Shown here: positions 46,061-54,211 of the stretch, piece after piece
Layout of the letters: every line of letters starts with the position of its first letter
How positions within the stretch are numbered: the stretch's first letter is position 1
NCBI RefSeq assembly: GCF_020524885.1
Contig: NZ_JAIVKJ010000002.1
Coordinates: forward strand, 806,001-870,000
Source: Microbulbifer elongatus
GTDB taxonomy: Bacteria; Pseudomonadota; Gammaproteobacteria; Pseudomonadales; Cellvibrionaceae
DNA: 64,000 nucleotides
Direction of reading: 5' to 3'
Made by a program: the position numbers and the translations under genes
Notes under the pieces: model-generated
The model's database searches: none
What the model saw: the letters and a program-made list of their open reading frames with translations, nothing else
Told to the model about the DNA's origin: nothing

Positions 46061-46703
46061 CATAGATTAGCGCGCCATCTTCCTTCGTAAACGGCGTATG
46101 CTGGCTGAGGTGCGGGCTTCTCAGCCAGGAACCTTTCGGGTAGCTGCCGTGTTCGTCGTGAAAGGTGCCTTCCAGCACGAAAATTTCCTCTCCGCCCCAG
46201 TGTTGATGGCGGTTAAATCGGGTGTTTGGTGCCCACTTTACCAGCGCCACATGTTCGCCGCGGAAGTCGTGTAACGGCATTACCTGTAGTCCATCCACTA
46301 ACCCTGGAAGCCAGGGCTGTGTGTTGGTATCTATCACCGTCTGCCGAGTGTCTTCTGCGTCGAACTGGTGCAGCTTGACAAAGATGGTGGCGCCCTCTTC
46401 ACCGATTTTAGGAGTGTGGGAGGTGCCAATGGGATTGCGCACATAGCTGCCCTTCCCATAGGCCTGATGCTCATCGGAAAAGACGCCTTCCAGTACGAAA
46501 AACTCCTCACCTCCAGAGTGTTCGTGGGGTGAAAATTCGCTGAATGGTCGGTAACGCACGATGGATGTTGCTCTGGCAACCTCGTCACCAATTCTGTCCA
46601 GCATCATGCGCTCGACGCCGGGCATCGGCGAATCTACCCACTGGTACTGATCCGGACGAATCACTACGCGTTGACTGAAATCGGCATTAATGCGCGCTGC
46701 CAT
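46029..46703 (-). CDS. Bicupin protein (ChrR-like cupin repeats)
   Basis: 224 residues with two cupin domains: SPHEHSGGEEFFVLEGVF and NRHQHWGGEEIFVLEGTF, each with the H-x-H-x5-E metal pattern, and matching second motifs. Resembles the cupin domain of ChrR-type anti-sigma factors but lacks the zinc anti-sigma part. Could be a metal-dependent dioxygenase or a sensor. ATG at 46703 with AAGGGG; the frame is open to 46736. Downstream of the aldolase-HD pair on the same strand, 196 bases away, so probably its own unit. Confidence 0.82.
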   Translation of the reverse strand: MAARINADFSQRVVIRPDQYQWVDSPMPGVERMMLDRIGDEVARATSIVRYRPFSEFSPHEHSGGEEFFVLEGVFSDEHQAYGKGSYVRNPIGTSHTPKIGEEGATIFVKLHQFDAEDTRQTVIDTNTQPWLPGLVDGLQVMPLHDFRGEHVALVKWAPNTRFNRHQHWGGEEIFVLEGTFHDEHGSYPKGSWLRSPHLSQHTPFTKEDGALIYVKTGHLMAGV

Positions 46704-46899
46704 AGTTGCCCCTTCTAATGTTCGGAAAGCTCTCACACTGGATCAGGGCGATCTTCTCAAGTCAACGAGTGATTCTCAAGAGTGACCAGTTCCCCCTAAA
46801 CCCAGGTGAGTATACGTCCGATTGGCGGCATCTTCTCAGCAGTGGTCACAGATCCTATGAAGTTTCACTGGACTCAATCTACAGCAGCTCCATCCAAAT

Positions 46900-47508
46900 T
46901 TACGCTACGTCGTGATTCGCGTGTTCGAGTGATTGCATGTAGAGTGATTTTCTCGGTTGCGCGAACACACGTTTGAGCATGGGCTCGAAGAACGACAGCG
47001 GCAGGGTTTCTCCCTTTGCATCGAACGCCGGCGCATCGTATTTGGAAATGAATTCTAGGGTGCGCGCGTAGTACTGATGCTCGCGGAAGTTGTCCCGCAG
47101 GTTGCGGTCCATCCCGAGATAGTGAAAGAAGTAATAACCCTGGAAGATGGCGTGATGTTTGATCATCCAGTGGTTAGCGTCACTGACGAATGGCTCGAGT
47201 ATCGCGGCGGCGACATCCGCATGATTGTAACTTCCCAGCGTGTCGCCGATATCGTGCAATAGGGCGCAGACAACATATTCCTCATCTTTGCCATCGCGAT
47301 AGGCAAGCGTGGCTGTCTGCAAGCAGTGCGTAAGGCGGTCAACGGGGAAGCCACCAAAGTCACCTTCCAGTAACTTGAGATGCGCAATGACCCGGTCTGG
47401 TAGCTCGCGAGCGTAGGGGAGAAAGGCATCTGCAATGCACTTCCAGTCTTCGGCGCTGCCGTTTTCCATATGGGTAAATTGGGCGCGGGGGGGTAAGGTT
47501 TGTTCCAT
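46900..47508 (-). CDS. HD-domain protein, PhnZ/MIOX-like diiron oxygenase candidate
   Basis: 202 residues. The metal ligands appear in order: THCLQTAT (His), LLHDIGD (His-Asp), SYNHADVA (His), IKHHAIFQGYYF (His) and KYDAPAFD (Asp). This spacing and the sequence YYFFHYLGMD resemble the HD-domain mixed-valence diiron oxygenases (PhnZ, TmpB, MIOX relatives) rather than nucleotide phosphohydrolases; that is inference from residue pattern. Lies 35 bases after the class II aldolase gene, so same operon and likely same pathway. Confidence 0.72.
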   Translation of the reverse strand: MEQTLPPRAQFTHMENGSAEDWKCIADAFLPYARELPDRVIAHLKLLEGDFGGFPVDRLTHCLQTATLAYRDGKDEEYVVCALLHDIGDTLGSYNHADVAAAILEPFVSDANHWMIKHHAIFQGYYFFHYLGMDRNLRDNFREHQYYARTLEFISKYDAPAFDAKGETLPLSFFEPMLKRVFAQPRKSLYMQSLEHANHDVA

Positions 47509-47543
47509 GCTGAATTACCTTTTTATTCTAGATGTTGGAAAAG

Positions 47544-48317
47544 TTACTTGCGGTAGCTGGGATCGATACGATCCAGTTTGCGCAGCAGCCCCGGCCAGGC
47601 GATCTTACCGCCCTGGTTGCTGGTAACTTTGTTCCCCTCGCTGACAATTTTGTCGATGATAGGCTGCGGCACTGGTGTCAGGGGGCGGTCGCCTGCTAGG
47701 GCTGCCACCTGGATTTCGCAGGACTTTTGCAGGATAAACATGAAAAGGAATGTGTCTGCAATGGAAGAGGCGCAGGTAAGCAGTCCGTGGTTGCGCAGAA
47801 TCATAAAGTTGGCGGATCCCAGGTCTCTGACCAGCCTTGCTTTTTCGTCCTCACGCACGGCGATTCCCTCGTAGTCGTGATAAGCGAGACTAGAGAGCGG
47901 GAACAGGGATTGTTGCGAAAGCGGCAGCAGTCCCTCGCTGTGGGCGGCGACGGCTACCCCTTCCACCGTGTGCGTGTGCATTACGCACTGTGCGTCTTCA
48001 CGCGCCTGGTGAATACAGCTGTGGATGGTGAAGCCGGCCGGATTGACCGGGAACGGGCTGTCATCCACCTTGTCGCCATTCAGGTCGATCTTGACCAGAC
48101 TGGAAGCGGTAATCTCTTCAAACAGACAGCCAAAGGGGTTGATCAGAAAGTGGTGTTCGGGCCCGGGAATTCGCACTGAGAGATGCGTAAATACAATTTC
48201 GTCCCAGCCGTAGTGGGCGATCAGCCGGTAGGCAGCGGCGAGATCAACGCGTAACTGCCACTCTTCCGCACTTACTTTTCCTTCAAGCGATGGTATTGCA
48301 TCCAGGTTCTGCACCAT
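47544..48317 (-). CDS. Class II aldolase/adducin-family protein
   Basis: 257 residues. Metal-dependent aldolase fold: WDEIVFTHLSVRIPG, FLINPFGCLFEEITASSLVKID, then the His pair CVMHTHTVEGVAVAA and ILRNHGLLTCASS, which coordinate zinc. Substrate not readable; related proteins act on sugar phosphates or as decarboxylases. GGAGAG ahead of ATG 48317. First gene of an operon with the HD-domain protein and divergent from the Crp/Fnr gene. Confidence 0.9.
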   Translation of the reverse strand: MVQNLDAIPSLEGKVSAEEWQLRVDLAAAYRLIAHYGWDEIVFTHLSVRIPGPEHHFLINPFGCLFEEITASSLVKIDLNGDKVDDSPFPVNPAGFTIHSCIHQAREDAQCVMHTHTVEGVAVAAHSEGLLPLSQQSLFPLSSLAYHDYEGIAVREDEKARLVRDLGSANFMILRNHGLLTCASSIADTFLFMFILQKSCEIQVAALAGDRPLTPVPQPIIDKIVSEGNKVTSNQGGKIAWPGLLRKLDRIDPSYRK

Positions 48318-48388
48318 GAGGAACTCTCCTTCATCGGTTTGTTGTTATGCTTTGGCCTTTAGTTTAAAAAGCAGCAACCAGTGATGAC

Positions 48389-48404
48389 TGTCAATTTTTT
48401 TACA
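48389..48404. promoter_or_regulatory. Candidate Crp/Fnr-type operator in the divergent region
   Basis: TGTCAATTTTTTTACA matches the palindrome at 51373-51388 (TGTCAAAAAATTGACA) at 11 of the 12 half-site positions. It lies 20 bases ahead of the regulator's ATG and about 70 bases ahead of the aldolase start. Confidence 0.45.
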
Positions 48405-48423
48405 CTTCGGCTGATATCACCCT

Positions 48424-49119
48424 ATGAGTGACACCTTTTCCATTCTCGAAACCTGTCCGCTGCTCAGTGGCCTCGGCGATGAGGCGAAGCTTGAGTTGAC
48501 CAGTCAGTGCCGCTCTCGCAATTACGCGGCGGGGGAGATCATCTATCTGCCCGGCTCGCAGCAGAGTTCCCTGTGTATCATTGCTTCCGGGCGGGTGCGC
48601 ATATGCTCGAGTAATGTCAACGGCCGGGAAGCGATACTGGCGATACTCGACGTAGGGGCCTGGATTGGGGATACGGTATTTTCTCCAGGTATGCCGCGGG
48701 TGTTCGGGGCCACGGCACACGAAGAGTGCCGGGTGGTCGAGATTGAAGGTGAAGTACTACGATCTGTGCTGCAAGCAAATCCAGAGGCGTACCCGATTGT
48801 GCTGGATCAGGTCAGCCGGCGTCTCTGGTCAGCAATGTCGGTGATACAGGATGATGTGCTGCGGGGGACCGAAGCGCGTATCGGGCGGCGCTTGCTGTTT
48901 ATGGCGCAGATGCACAATCGCGGTGAGCCGGCTGGAAATACGACCGTTCGCTTTGCGCTTACCCGTGAGCTCCTCGCCAATATGATGGGGATGACCCGGC
49001 AGGGAGTGCACGGGGTATTGAAAAGTATCGAGGCGCAGGGGCTGGTGGAGTTTGCTTACGGACGGGTGACAATACCCGATCCAGTCCGTCTGGCGCGTTA
49101 CCTTGATGGACTGGATTAA
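48424..49119 (+). CDS. Crp/Fnr-family transcriptional regulator
   Basis: 231 residues. N-terminal cyclic-nucleotide-binding-like barrel (YAAGEIIYLPGSQQSSLCIIA, GREAILAILDVGAWIGDTVF), long dimer helix, and an HTH (LTRELLANMMGMTRQGVHGV, then LKSIEAQGLVEF). The recognition helix reads TRQGVHG, not the SR-E of Crp/Fnr, so its site should differ. No cysteines for an iron-sulfur cluster in the Fnr pattern. Probably controls the divergent aldolase operon and, from a shared palindrome, the transporter at 50.3-51.3 kb. Confidence 0.9.
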   Translation: MSDTFSILETCPLLSGLGDEAKLELTSQCRSRNYAAGEIIYLPGSQQSSLCIIASGRVRICSSNVNGREAILAILDVGAWIGDTVFSPGMPRVFGATAHEECRVVEIEGEVLRSVLQANPEAYPIVLDQVSRRLWSAMSVIQDDVLRGTEARIGRRLLFMAQMHNRGEPAGNTTVRFALTRELLANMMGMTRQGVHGVLKSIEAQGLVEFAYGRVTIPDPVRLARYLDGLD

Positions 49120-49196
49120 ACCCATATGTCTGGAATACGGGGGCGGTCAGAAAACCCCCGTGATTGCGAAGATCCGGTGTCGGCCCGGGTACCGCT

Positions 49197-50252
49197 TCAG
49201 TCCAGGTGCATGTGAATAAATCGAATCATATCGTTTAGCGTACCTGGCGCGTCTCGATCAAAACAGTTGCCGAGATACTCGTTACACCCATTGTCTAGAA
49301 ATGCGTGATTCTTCCCCGCATACTCCCTGTACTCCACTATCTGCCCGGCCGCTTTCAGCTTTTCCGCAAATGCCTGTACCGCCTCGGGCGGTGTTGTTGT
49401 ATCCCTGCTGCCAACGTGCACAAAAAACGGTGGCAGTTTGCGTTCGCGCGCATCGGGAATCCGATGAATCGGCGAGGCCGCGCGGTACAGCTCTGGGTGG
49501 GTGTCGATACTATATTCGCTGCCAAATACACCGCGCGGTTCGGCGCCGCCCATTTTCCAGAAGCCATTTGCGGCGGACTCGAATCCGTTTTGCGTCCTGG
49601 CATCCATGTCAAATACGCCGTAGCTCGGTATCGCGGCCTGTACCTCCAACTCTCCGTTTTCAGCAATCCCCTCCGGGGTTTTCCCGGTGGGGATGTATGT
49701 CGGTTTGAAAGCCAGATTCTCTGGCGTGAAATCCTGGCTGCTGAGGTTGTGTGCAGCCAGTACGACCATGGCGCTCAGGTGGCCGCCGGCACTGTCGCCG
49801 GTGACGGCGATGCGCTGCGGGTCGCCTTTGTACTGTGATATATGCTCTTTCACCCACAACACACCACCGAGTGCATCTTCCACGATGTCGTCCAGTGTGG
49901 TGGTGTTGCCGTTATCCCCCAGCAGGCGGTAGTTCATGTTGGCGACCACGAATTCGCCGTGCTTCGCCAGATACCTCGCGGTGGACTCCATGATGCTGTT
50001 GTCGTTAATCAGCCAACCTCCACCGTGGTAAATCACCACTACCGGGTAGTTTTTGCGCCCGCTATTCGGCACAAATATGTCGGCAGTGAGGGTTTTGGAT
50101 CCGGCTTGTACCCAGGGGATGTTTCGGTACTCGATGAGGGCGGTCGCCTTTTCTGTAGACGGTGCGGGCGGGCTTGCAGCGATTGCAGAATGCCCCAGGA
50201 GAAGCGACAAAAACGCAAATAGCAATGACTGGAAAGGCGATGTCGGGATCAT
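49197..50252 (-). CDS. Secreted alpha/beta-hydrolase esterase (HSL-type)
   Basis: About 351 residues with a signal peptide (SLLFAFLSLLLGHSAIAA). Oxyanion motif YHGGGWL, nucleophile GDSAGGH, acid in VGSRDTTTPPEAV and histidine in GKNHAFLDNG complete the catalytic set of hormone-sensitive-lipase-like carboxylesterases. Substrate unknown. ATG at 50252 is chosen: its GAGG ribosome site is part of a hairpin just upstream. An ATG four codons earlier (50264) is in the same hairpin. Confidence 0.88.
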   Translation of the reverse strand: MIPTSPFQSLLFAFLSLLLGHSAIAASPPAPSTEKATALIEYRNIPWVQAGSKTLTADIFVPNSGRKNYPVVVIYHGGGWLINDNSIMESTARYLAKHGEFVVANMNYRLLGDNGNTTTLDDIVEDALGGVLWVKEHISQYKGDPQRIAVTGDSAGGHLSAMVVLAAHNLSSQDFTPENLAFKPTYIPTGKTPEGIAENGELEVQAAIPSYGVFDMDARTQNGFESAANGFWKMGGAEPRGVFGSEYSIDTHPELYRAASPIHRIPDARERKLPPFFVHVGSRDTTTPPEAVQAFAEKLKAAGQIVEYREYAGKNHAFLDNGCNEYLGNCFDRDAPGTLNDMIRFIHMHLD

Positions 50253-50284
50253 GAGTGGCCTCATTTTTTACGATGAGGCCACTC
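50253..50284 (-). promoter_or_regulatory. Perfect hairpin abutting the esterase start codon
   Basis: GAGTGGCCTCA (50253-50263) and TGAGGCCACTC (50274-50284) form an 11-base perfect stem with a 10-base loop. On the mRNA the 3' arm contains the GAGG ribosome site and ends at the ATG, so the site would be hidden when folded. No T run follows, so a plain terminator is less likely. Confidence 0.6.
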
Positions 50285-50347
50285 TACGGGGCATTCTGGG
50301 GAAATGCCAGATTGCAGATTCCAGGCTTTAGTTGCCGGGCTTCCCGA

Positions 50348-51262
50348 CTATCCCGCCTCGGCGGGGCGGGTGGCTTCTTCGGCAGTTGCCGCGACCTTGT
50401 GTGCTTTTGCCAGACGGCGTCCATAGGCTGCCAGTAAAAAGCCGAGCGGGAACATAATGACGCCGTAGATGGCCGAGGGTACCGACATGTTGCTGGAGTG
50501 CAGCAGGGTCAGCGTAACCATCAGGCCGAGGGTGCCATTCTTGATCCCCAGCTCTGTAGCCACCGCAAGGCGCTCCCGGGTGCCCAAGCCCGCGGCACGG
50601 GTGCACAGCAGGCCAATGGCAATACCCAGGATATTCAGCGCGAGGGTGGCGGGCCCGGCCTGGATCAGCAGGTCGACAAAGCGATCGCGCATACCGTAGA
50701 CGATACTAACGATCAGTCCGGCGAGCACCAGCCCGCCAAATATGCTCACCACGCCCTCGGCTCGCGCCGCCAGCGCCGGCCATAGGGCTTTGACGCCCAT
50801 GCCAGTGATTACCGGCAGCAGCACGATCAAAGAGAGCATCAATACGGTTTTCCCCAGTGGCAGGGTGATTTCTTGCTGGGTGCCAAAATAGAGCTTGAGG
50901 GCAAAATTGGCGAACAGCGGCAGGGACATGATGGTCATCAGGCTGGCGGATACGGTCAGCACAATGGAGAGTGCGACATTCCCTTTCGCCAGCAGGGTAA
51001 ACAGGTTGGATGTGGTGCCGCCGGGGCAGGCAGCAATGATTACCAGGCCCACCGCCATTGCAGGAGGCAATTGCAGTGCCCAGGCCAGCGCAAACGCGGC
51101 CAAAGGCATCAACAGGATCTGGGCAATGGTGCCGAGGACAAGGCCGGTGGGCTTGACGGTGACTTGGTGGAAGTCCCGTGCGGTAAGCGTCATGCCGATA
51201 CCGACCATGATGATAAACAGGGAGATCGGCAGACCAATCGAGATCAGGGGACCGGATTCCAT
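50348..51262 (-). CDS. Bile acid:sodium symporter family (BASS) transporter
   Basis: 304 residues, about ten hydrophobic segments. GLVIIAACPGGTTSNLFTLLAKGNVALS carries the BASS signature (PGGxxSN), and ATELGIKNGTLGLMVTL is the second signature (E-x-G-x-x-N), which together form the sodium/substrate site. Substrate not predictable (organic anion). ATG at 51262 has GGAGG; the open frame to 51415 is leader. A perfect inverted repeat lies 110 bases upstream, matching a site near the Crp/Fnr gene. The C-terminus is Ala/Glu rich. Confidence 0.92.
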   Translation of the reverse strand: MESGPLISIGLPISLFIIMVGIGMTLTARDFHQVTVKPTGLVLGTIAQILLMPLAAFALAWALQLPPAMAVGLVIIAACPGGTTSNLFTLLAKGNVALSIVLTVSASLMTIMSLPLFANFALKLYFGTQQEITLPLGKTVLMLSLIVLLPVITGMGVKALWPALAARAEGVVSIFGGLVLAGLIVSIVYGMRDRFVDLLIQAGPATLALNILGIAIGLLCTRAAGLGTRERLAVATELGIKNGTLGLMVTLTLLHSSNMSVPSAIYGVIMFPLGFLLAAYGRRLAKAHKVAATAEEATRPAEAG

Positions 51263-51370
51263 GGGAACCTCCAACTTATTATTAGGTATTGTTTTTTTAT
51301 AGCCCAAATTCTTTGCGTGCGAAGCCGGGCCCATCGCTGGTGTCATTCTAGGTAACCCTTTCACGCACAG

Positions 51371-51390
51371 AATGTCAAAAAATTGACATT
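51371..51390. promoter_or_regulatory. Palindromic operator candidate upstream of the BASS transporter
   Basis: AATGTCAAAAAATTGACATT: two perfect 8-base arms around AAAA, size and symmetry expected for a Crp/Fnr-type dimer. A near-copy lies in the Crp/Fnr regulator's own promoter region. Confidence 0.6.
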
Positions 51391-51504
51391 TGGTCCCGGT
51401 CAGAGCCGATAGCAAGGAGCACGTGAGAATTAGGTGTGCGGTCAGTCGCTCAGTGAGGAGTCAGTAAGGGAAAGCCGCGGAAGGGGACAGCGGATTACGC
51501 GACT

Positions 51505-51537
51505 AAAAGGGCAGGATCGGTAACCGATTCCTGCCCT
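51505..51537 (-). terminator. Rho-independent terminator after the GNAT pseudogene
   Basis: Long stem AGGGCAGGA...TCCTGCCCT with an inner CGGT/ACCG stem; TTTT follows on the minus strand. Confidence 0.85.
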
Positions 51538-51600
51538 GAAATGTGTCAATGTCGGAACGGGAAACCCCGCACCGTCCTTTGTGCGTGGTCAGGCTCGCGA

Positions 51601-52174
51601 TCAGTGCAGTTGCAGGCTGTAGCGCAAGGTGGTGTAGTCGTGCGGGTCTGCTTTGCAGTCAAAACCCAGCTCCCGCGCTACGTGGTCGATGGCGTTGTTG
51701 CCGGCGGACTCGATGGAATAGATCTCATCCAGTCCATCGGCCTTGGCGGCGTCTACCAGTTCCCAAAAGTAACAGCTTACCGAGTCCGGCGTTCTGCCAG
51801 TCATCGGCAACCACCACGGCACACTCGCAAGAGTGTCCATCTGGGTCACAGGCAAAGTTGGCAACGCCGACAGCGTGCAGTAACCCGGAGTCATCCTCGT
51901 GCAACGCAATGAATGCCTCATGCTGCGCGTCATTATCGGTGAGGATACGCATCAGCTGTTGGCTCACTTGCCCGATGCCGCCGAGAAAGCGCATGCGGCT
52001 GGAATCTGGAGACAGGCTTTCGATCAGTTCCCGCTCCATGTCGCCGTCCGAAGCTCTCACCGGACGAATACTGACGACGCGACCATCGCGCAGGGTATGC
52101 TGCGTGCTCGCGGCATATGCCGCTCGCGACGGCCCTCCCGTCGATGTTGATGAAGTGCGTGTCGTACCAGACAT
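51601..52174 (-). pseudogene. GNAT acetyltransferase with a frameshift
   Basis: Starts MSGTTRTSSTSTGGPSRAAY at 52174 (GGGAGGT upstream), continues VSIRPVRASDGDMERELIES and reaches the acetyl-CoA site DDWQNAGLGKLLL; there, near 51769, the frame changes. The expected continuation FWELVDAAKADGLDEIYSIE, then AIDHVARELGFDCK, is found in another frame and ends at 51601. One extra base (a C in the sense CTGTTACTTTTGGG) accounts for it. Either a real mutation or a sequencing error. Related to acetyltransferases of the Pat type. Read through, it would be about 190 residues. Confidence 0.82.
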
Positions 52175-52659
52175 AATGTGACCTCCCCCGGTTACGGATA
52201 ATTCAAAGAAAGTCTACGGTCGGCTAACGTTAGCCGACAGGTTCCACAGTACTAAGCGCGAGAATAACCCCAGAAGATGCCCCAAGTGCGGTTGTGCAAA
52301 TAAAACTGGGCAGTCTGCCGCGCTGTGTTATAGTGCCGCGGCTGGCGTGACTGCCAGTTGCGTCATCTGTAGGCCGGAGCGACTTCCGGCTCATTTCTGG
52401 AACACTGTACTAACTGGTGTGTCCGATTCCTCTCTACTGAATGCCGCACCCAGCCGAAAGAGAATTTTCGGCTAACGCCTTTGGCGGCAACCAATCTCAC
52501 TCCGTGGAACATCGGCCCTGACTCTGAACATGAATCATGTGAAACATGAAAAGGGGCGCGGCGGAATGAGCATTTCAAATTTTTGCCGGGAGCGACAGGC
52601 TCCCGCTTAACGTAGGTCGACGTGATTGTTCCGGCGACTGCACTCAAGTAAGAATTTCT
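52175..52659 (+). other. Long leader region of the DEAD-box gene
   Basis: 485 bases without a gene. Contains inverted repeats AGCCGAAA/TTTCGGCT (52452-52473) and CGGGAGC/GCTCCCG (52587-52605) and a possible -10 (TATAGT near 52,330). Such long structured leaders are known for cold-inducible RNA-helicase and csp genes; here that is inference. Confidence 0.5.
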
Positions 52660-54141
52660 ATGTTATTTGAAGATCTCGGCCTTGCGCCGGAAATTGCCCG
52701 CGCTGTTGCGGAGCAGGGCTATACCAATCCGACCCCGATTCAGGAGCAGGCCATTCCCGTTGTTATGCGCGGCGGTGACGTAATGGCGGCGGCGCAGACC
52801 GGTACCGGTAAGACTGCCGGTTTTACCCTGCCGCTGTTGCACAAACTGAGCGCCGGCGAGCGCGCGCGCAGTAACCAGGTGCGCGCCCTGGTACTGACGC
52901 CTACCCGCGAGCTGGCGGCGCAGGTGTTCGACAATGTACAGAGCTACAGCCAGTACCTGCCCATGCGCCACTCCGTGGTGTTTGGCGGTGTGAAAATTAA
53001 TCCGCAGATGATGCGCCTGCGGGGCGGTGCGGACATCCTTGTTGCCACGCCCGGCCGTCTGCTGGATCTGTACAACCAGCGCGCGATCAAGTTCGACAAG
53101 CTGGAAACCCTGGTACTGGACGAAGCCGACCGCATGCTGGATATGGGTTTTATCCACGACATCAAGAAAATCCTGCGGGTGCTGCCGCCCAAGCGCCAGA
53201 ACCTGCTGTTCTCCGCAACCTTCTCTCCCGAAATCCGCACTCTGGCCAAGGGCCTGGTAAATGACCCGGTGGAGATTGATGTAAGCCCGCGCAACAGTAC
53301 TACCAAGACAGTGCGCCAGAAGCTGCACCCTGTGGACAAGTCTCGCAAGGCGACTTTGCTGTGCCACCTGATCAAGGAAAATGGCTGGCACCAGGCGTTG
53401 GTATTCAGCCGGACCAAGCACGGTGCCAACCGTCTGGCCAAGCAGCTGGAACAGAGCCGGATCCCGGCGGCGGCGATTCATGGCAACAAGAGCCAGAACG
53501 CGCGCACCAAGGCGCTGGCGGATTTTAAAAGTGGCAAGGTACAGATCCTTGTCGCTACCGATATTGCCGCGCGCGGTATCGATATCGACCAGCTGCCGCA
53601 GGTGGTGAATTTTGACCTGCCGAATGTGCCGGAGGATTATGTGCACCGTATCGGCCGTACCGGCCGTGCCGGCGCGTCCGGTCAGGCGGTTTCCCTGGTT
53701 TCCGCGGATGAAGCCAAGCAGCTTTGGGATATCGAAAGGCTGATCAATAAGCCAATCGAGCGCGAGGAGATTGAAGGTTTCGAGCCGGATCATCAGCTGC
53801 CAGCATCCGGTGGCAAGCCGGGTAAGGGCAACCAGGTGCGTCGCGGCGGCGCCAAGCCGGCGGCGAAACGCGGTGGCGGAAACAGCAGCGGTAACCGTAA
53901 CGGTAACTCTTCAGGCGGTGGCAACCGCGGTGAAGGAAATCGCAGCGAAGGAAATCGTGGTGCTGGTGGCCGCAGCGAAGGCAACCGAAATGGTAGTCGC
54001 GCTGACGGCAGCCGTGGAAACGGAAGCCGTCGCAGTGGTGCAGCTTCCGGAAACGGTAACAGCGGTGGCAACAGTAATGGCAACAAGGCCAACGCTGGCA
54101 ACCGCCGTCGTCGGCCGCAGCGGCGCACCGAATCTGCGTAA
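52660..54141 (+). CDS. rhlE: DEAD-box RNA helicase, RhlE-like
   Basis: 493 residues. Q-motif ([14 protein letters not shown]), Walker [21 protein letters not shown] box [16 protein letters not shown] (FSATFS), and [10 protein letters not shown] are complete, in RhlE-like order. The C-terminal ~120 residues are low complexity, dominated by Gly, Asn, Ser and Arg ([20 protein letters not shown]), ending RRRRPQRR, an RNA-binding tail. Involved in RNA unwinding and ribosome or mRNA turnover, often at low temperature. Long structured leader upstream and a terminator downstream. Confidence 0.9.
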   Translation: MLFEDLGLAPEIARAVAEQGYTNPTPIQEQAIPVVMRGGDVMAAAQTGTGKTAGFTLPLLHKLSAGERARSNQVRALVLTPTRELAAQVFDNVQSYSQYLPMRHSVVFGGVKINPQMMRLRGGADILVATPGRLLDLYNQRAIKFDKLETLVLDEADRMLDMGFIHDIKKILRVLPPKRQNLLFSATFSPEIRTLAKGLVNDPVEIDVSPRNSTTKTVRQKLHPVDKSRKATLLCHLIKENGWHQALVFSRTKHGANRLAKQLEQSRIPAAAIHGNKSQNARTKALADFKSGKVQILVATDIAARGIDIDQLPQVVNFDLPNVPEDYVHRIGRTGRAGASGQAVSLVSADEAKQLWDIERLINKPIEREEIEGFEPDHQLPASGGKPGKGNQVRRGGAKPAAKRGGGNSSGNRNGNSSGGGNRGEGNRSEGNRGAGGRSEGNRNGSRADGSRGNGSRRSGAASGNGNSGGNSNGNKANAGNRRRRPQRRTESA

Positions 54142-54152
54142 CTGCTAAGCAA

Positions 54153-54183
54153 CAAAAAAGGCGATCATTGATCGCCTTTTTTG
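54153..54183. terminator. Bidirectional rho-independent terminator
   Basis: AAAAAAGGCGATCA-TT-GATCGCCTTTTTT style hairpin with A and T tracts on both sides, between convergent rhlE and the M20 gene. Confidence 0.93.
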
Positions 54184-54211
54184 TGTCCGCGTTTTTGTGC
54201 CCGTTTTACGA

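Noticed and set aside
51760..51780. Programmed frameshift in the GNAT gene
   Set aside because: There is no slippery heptamer or strong stimulatory structure, so mutation or sequencing error is simpler.
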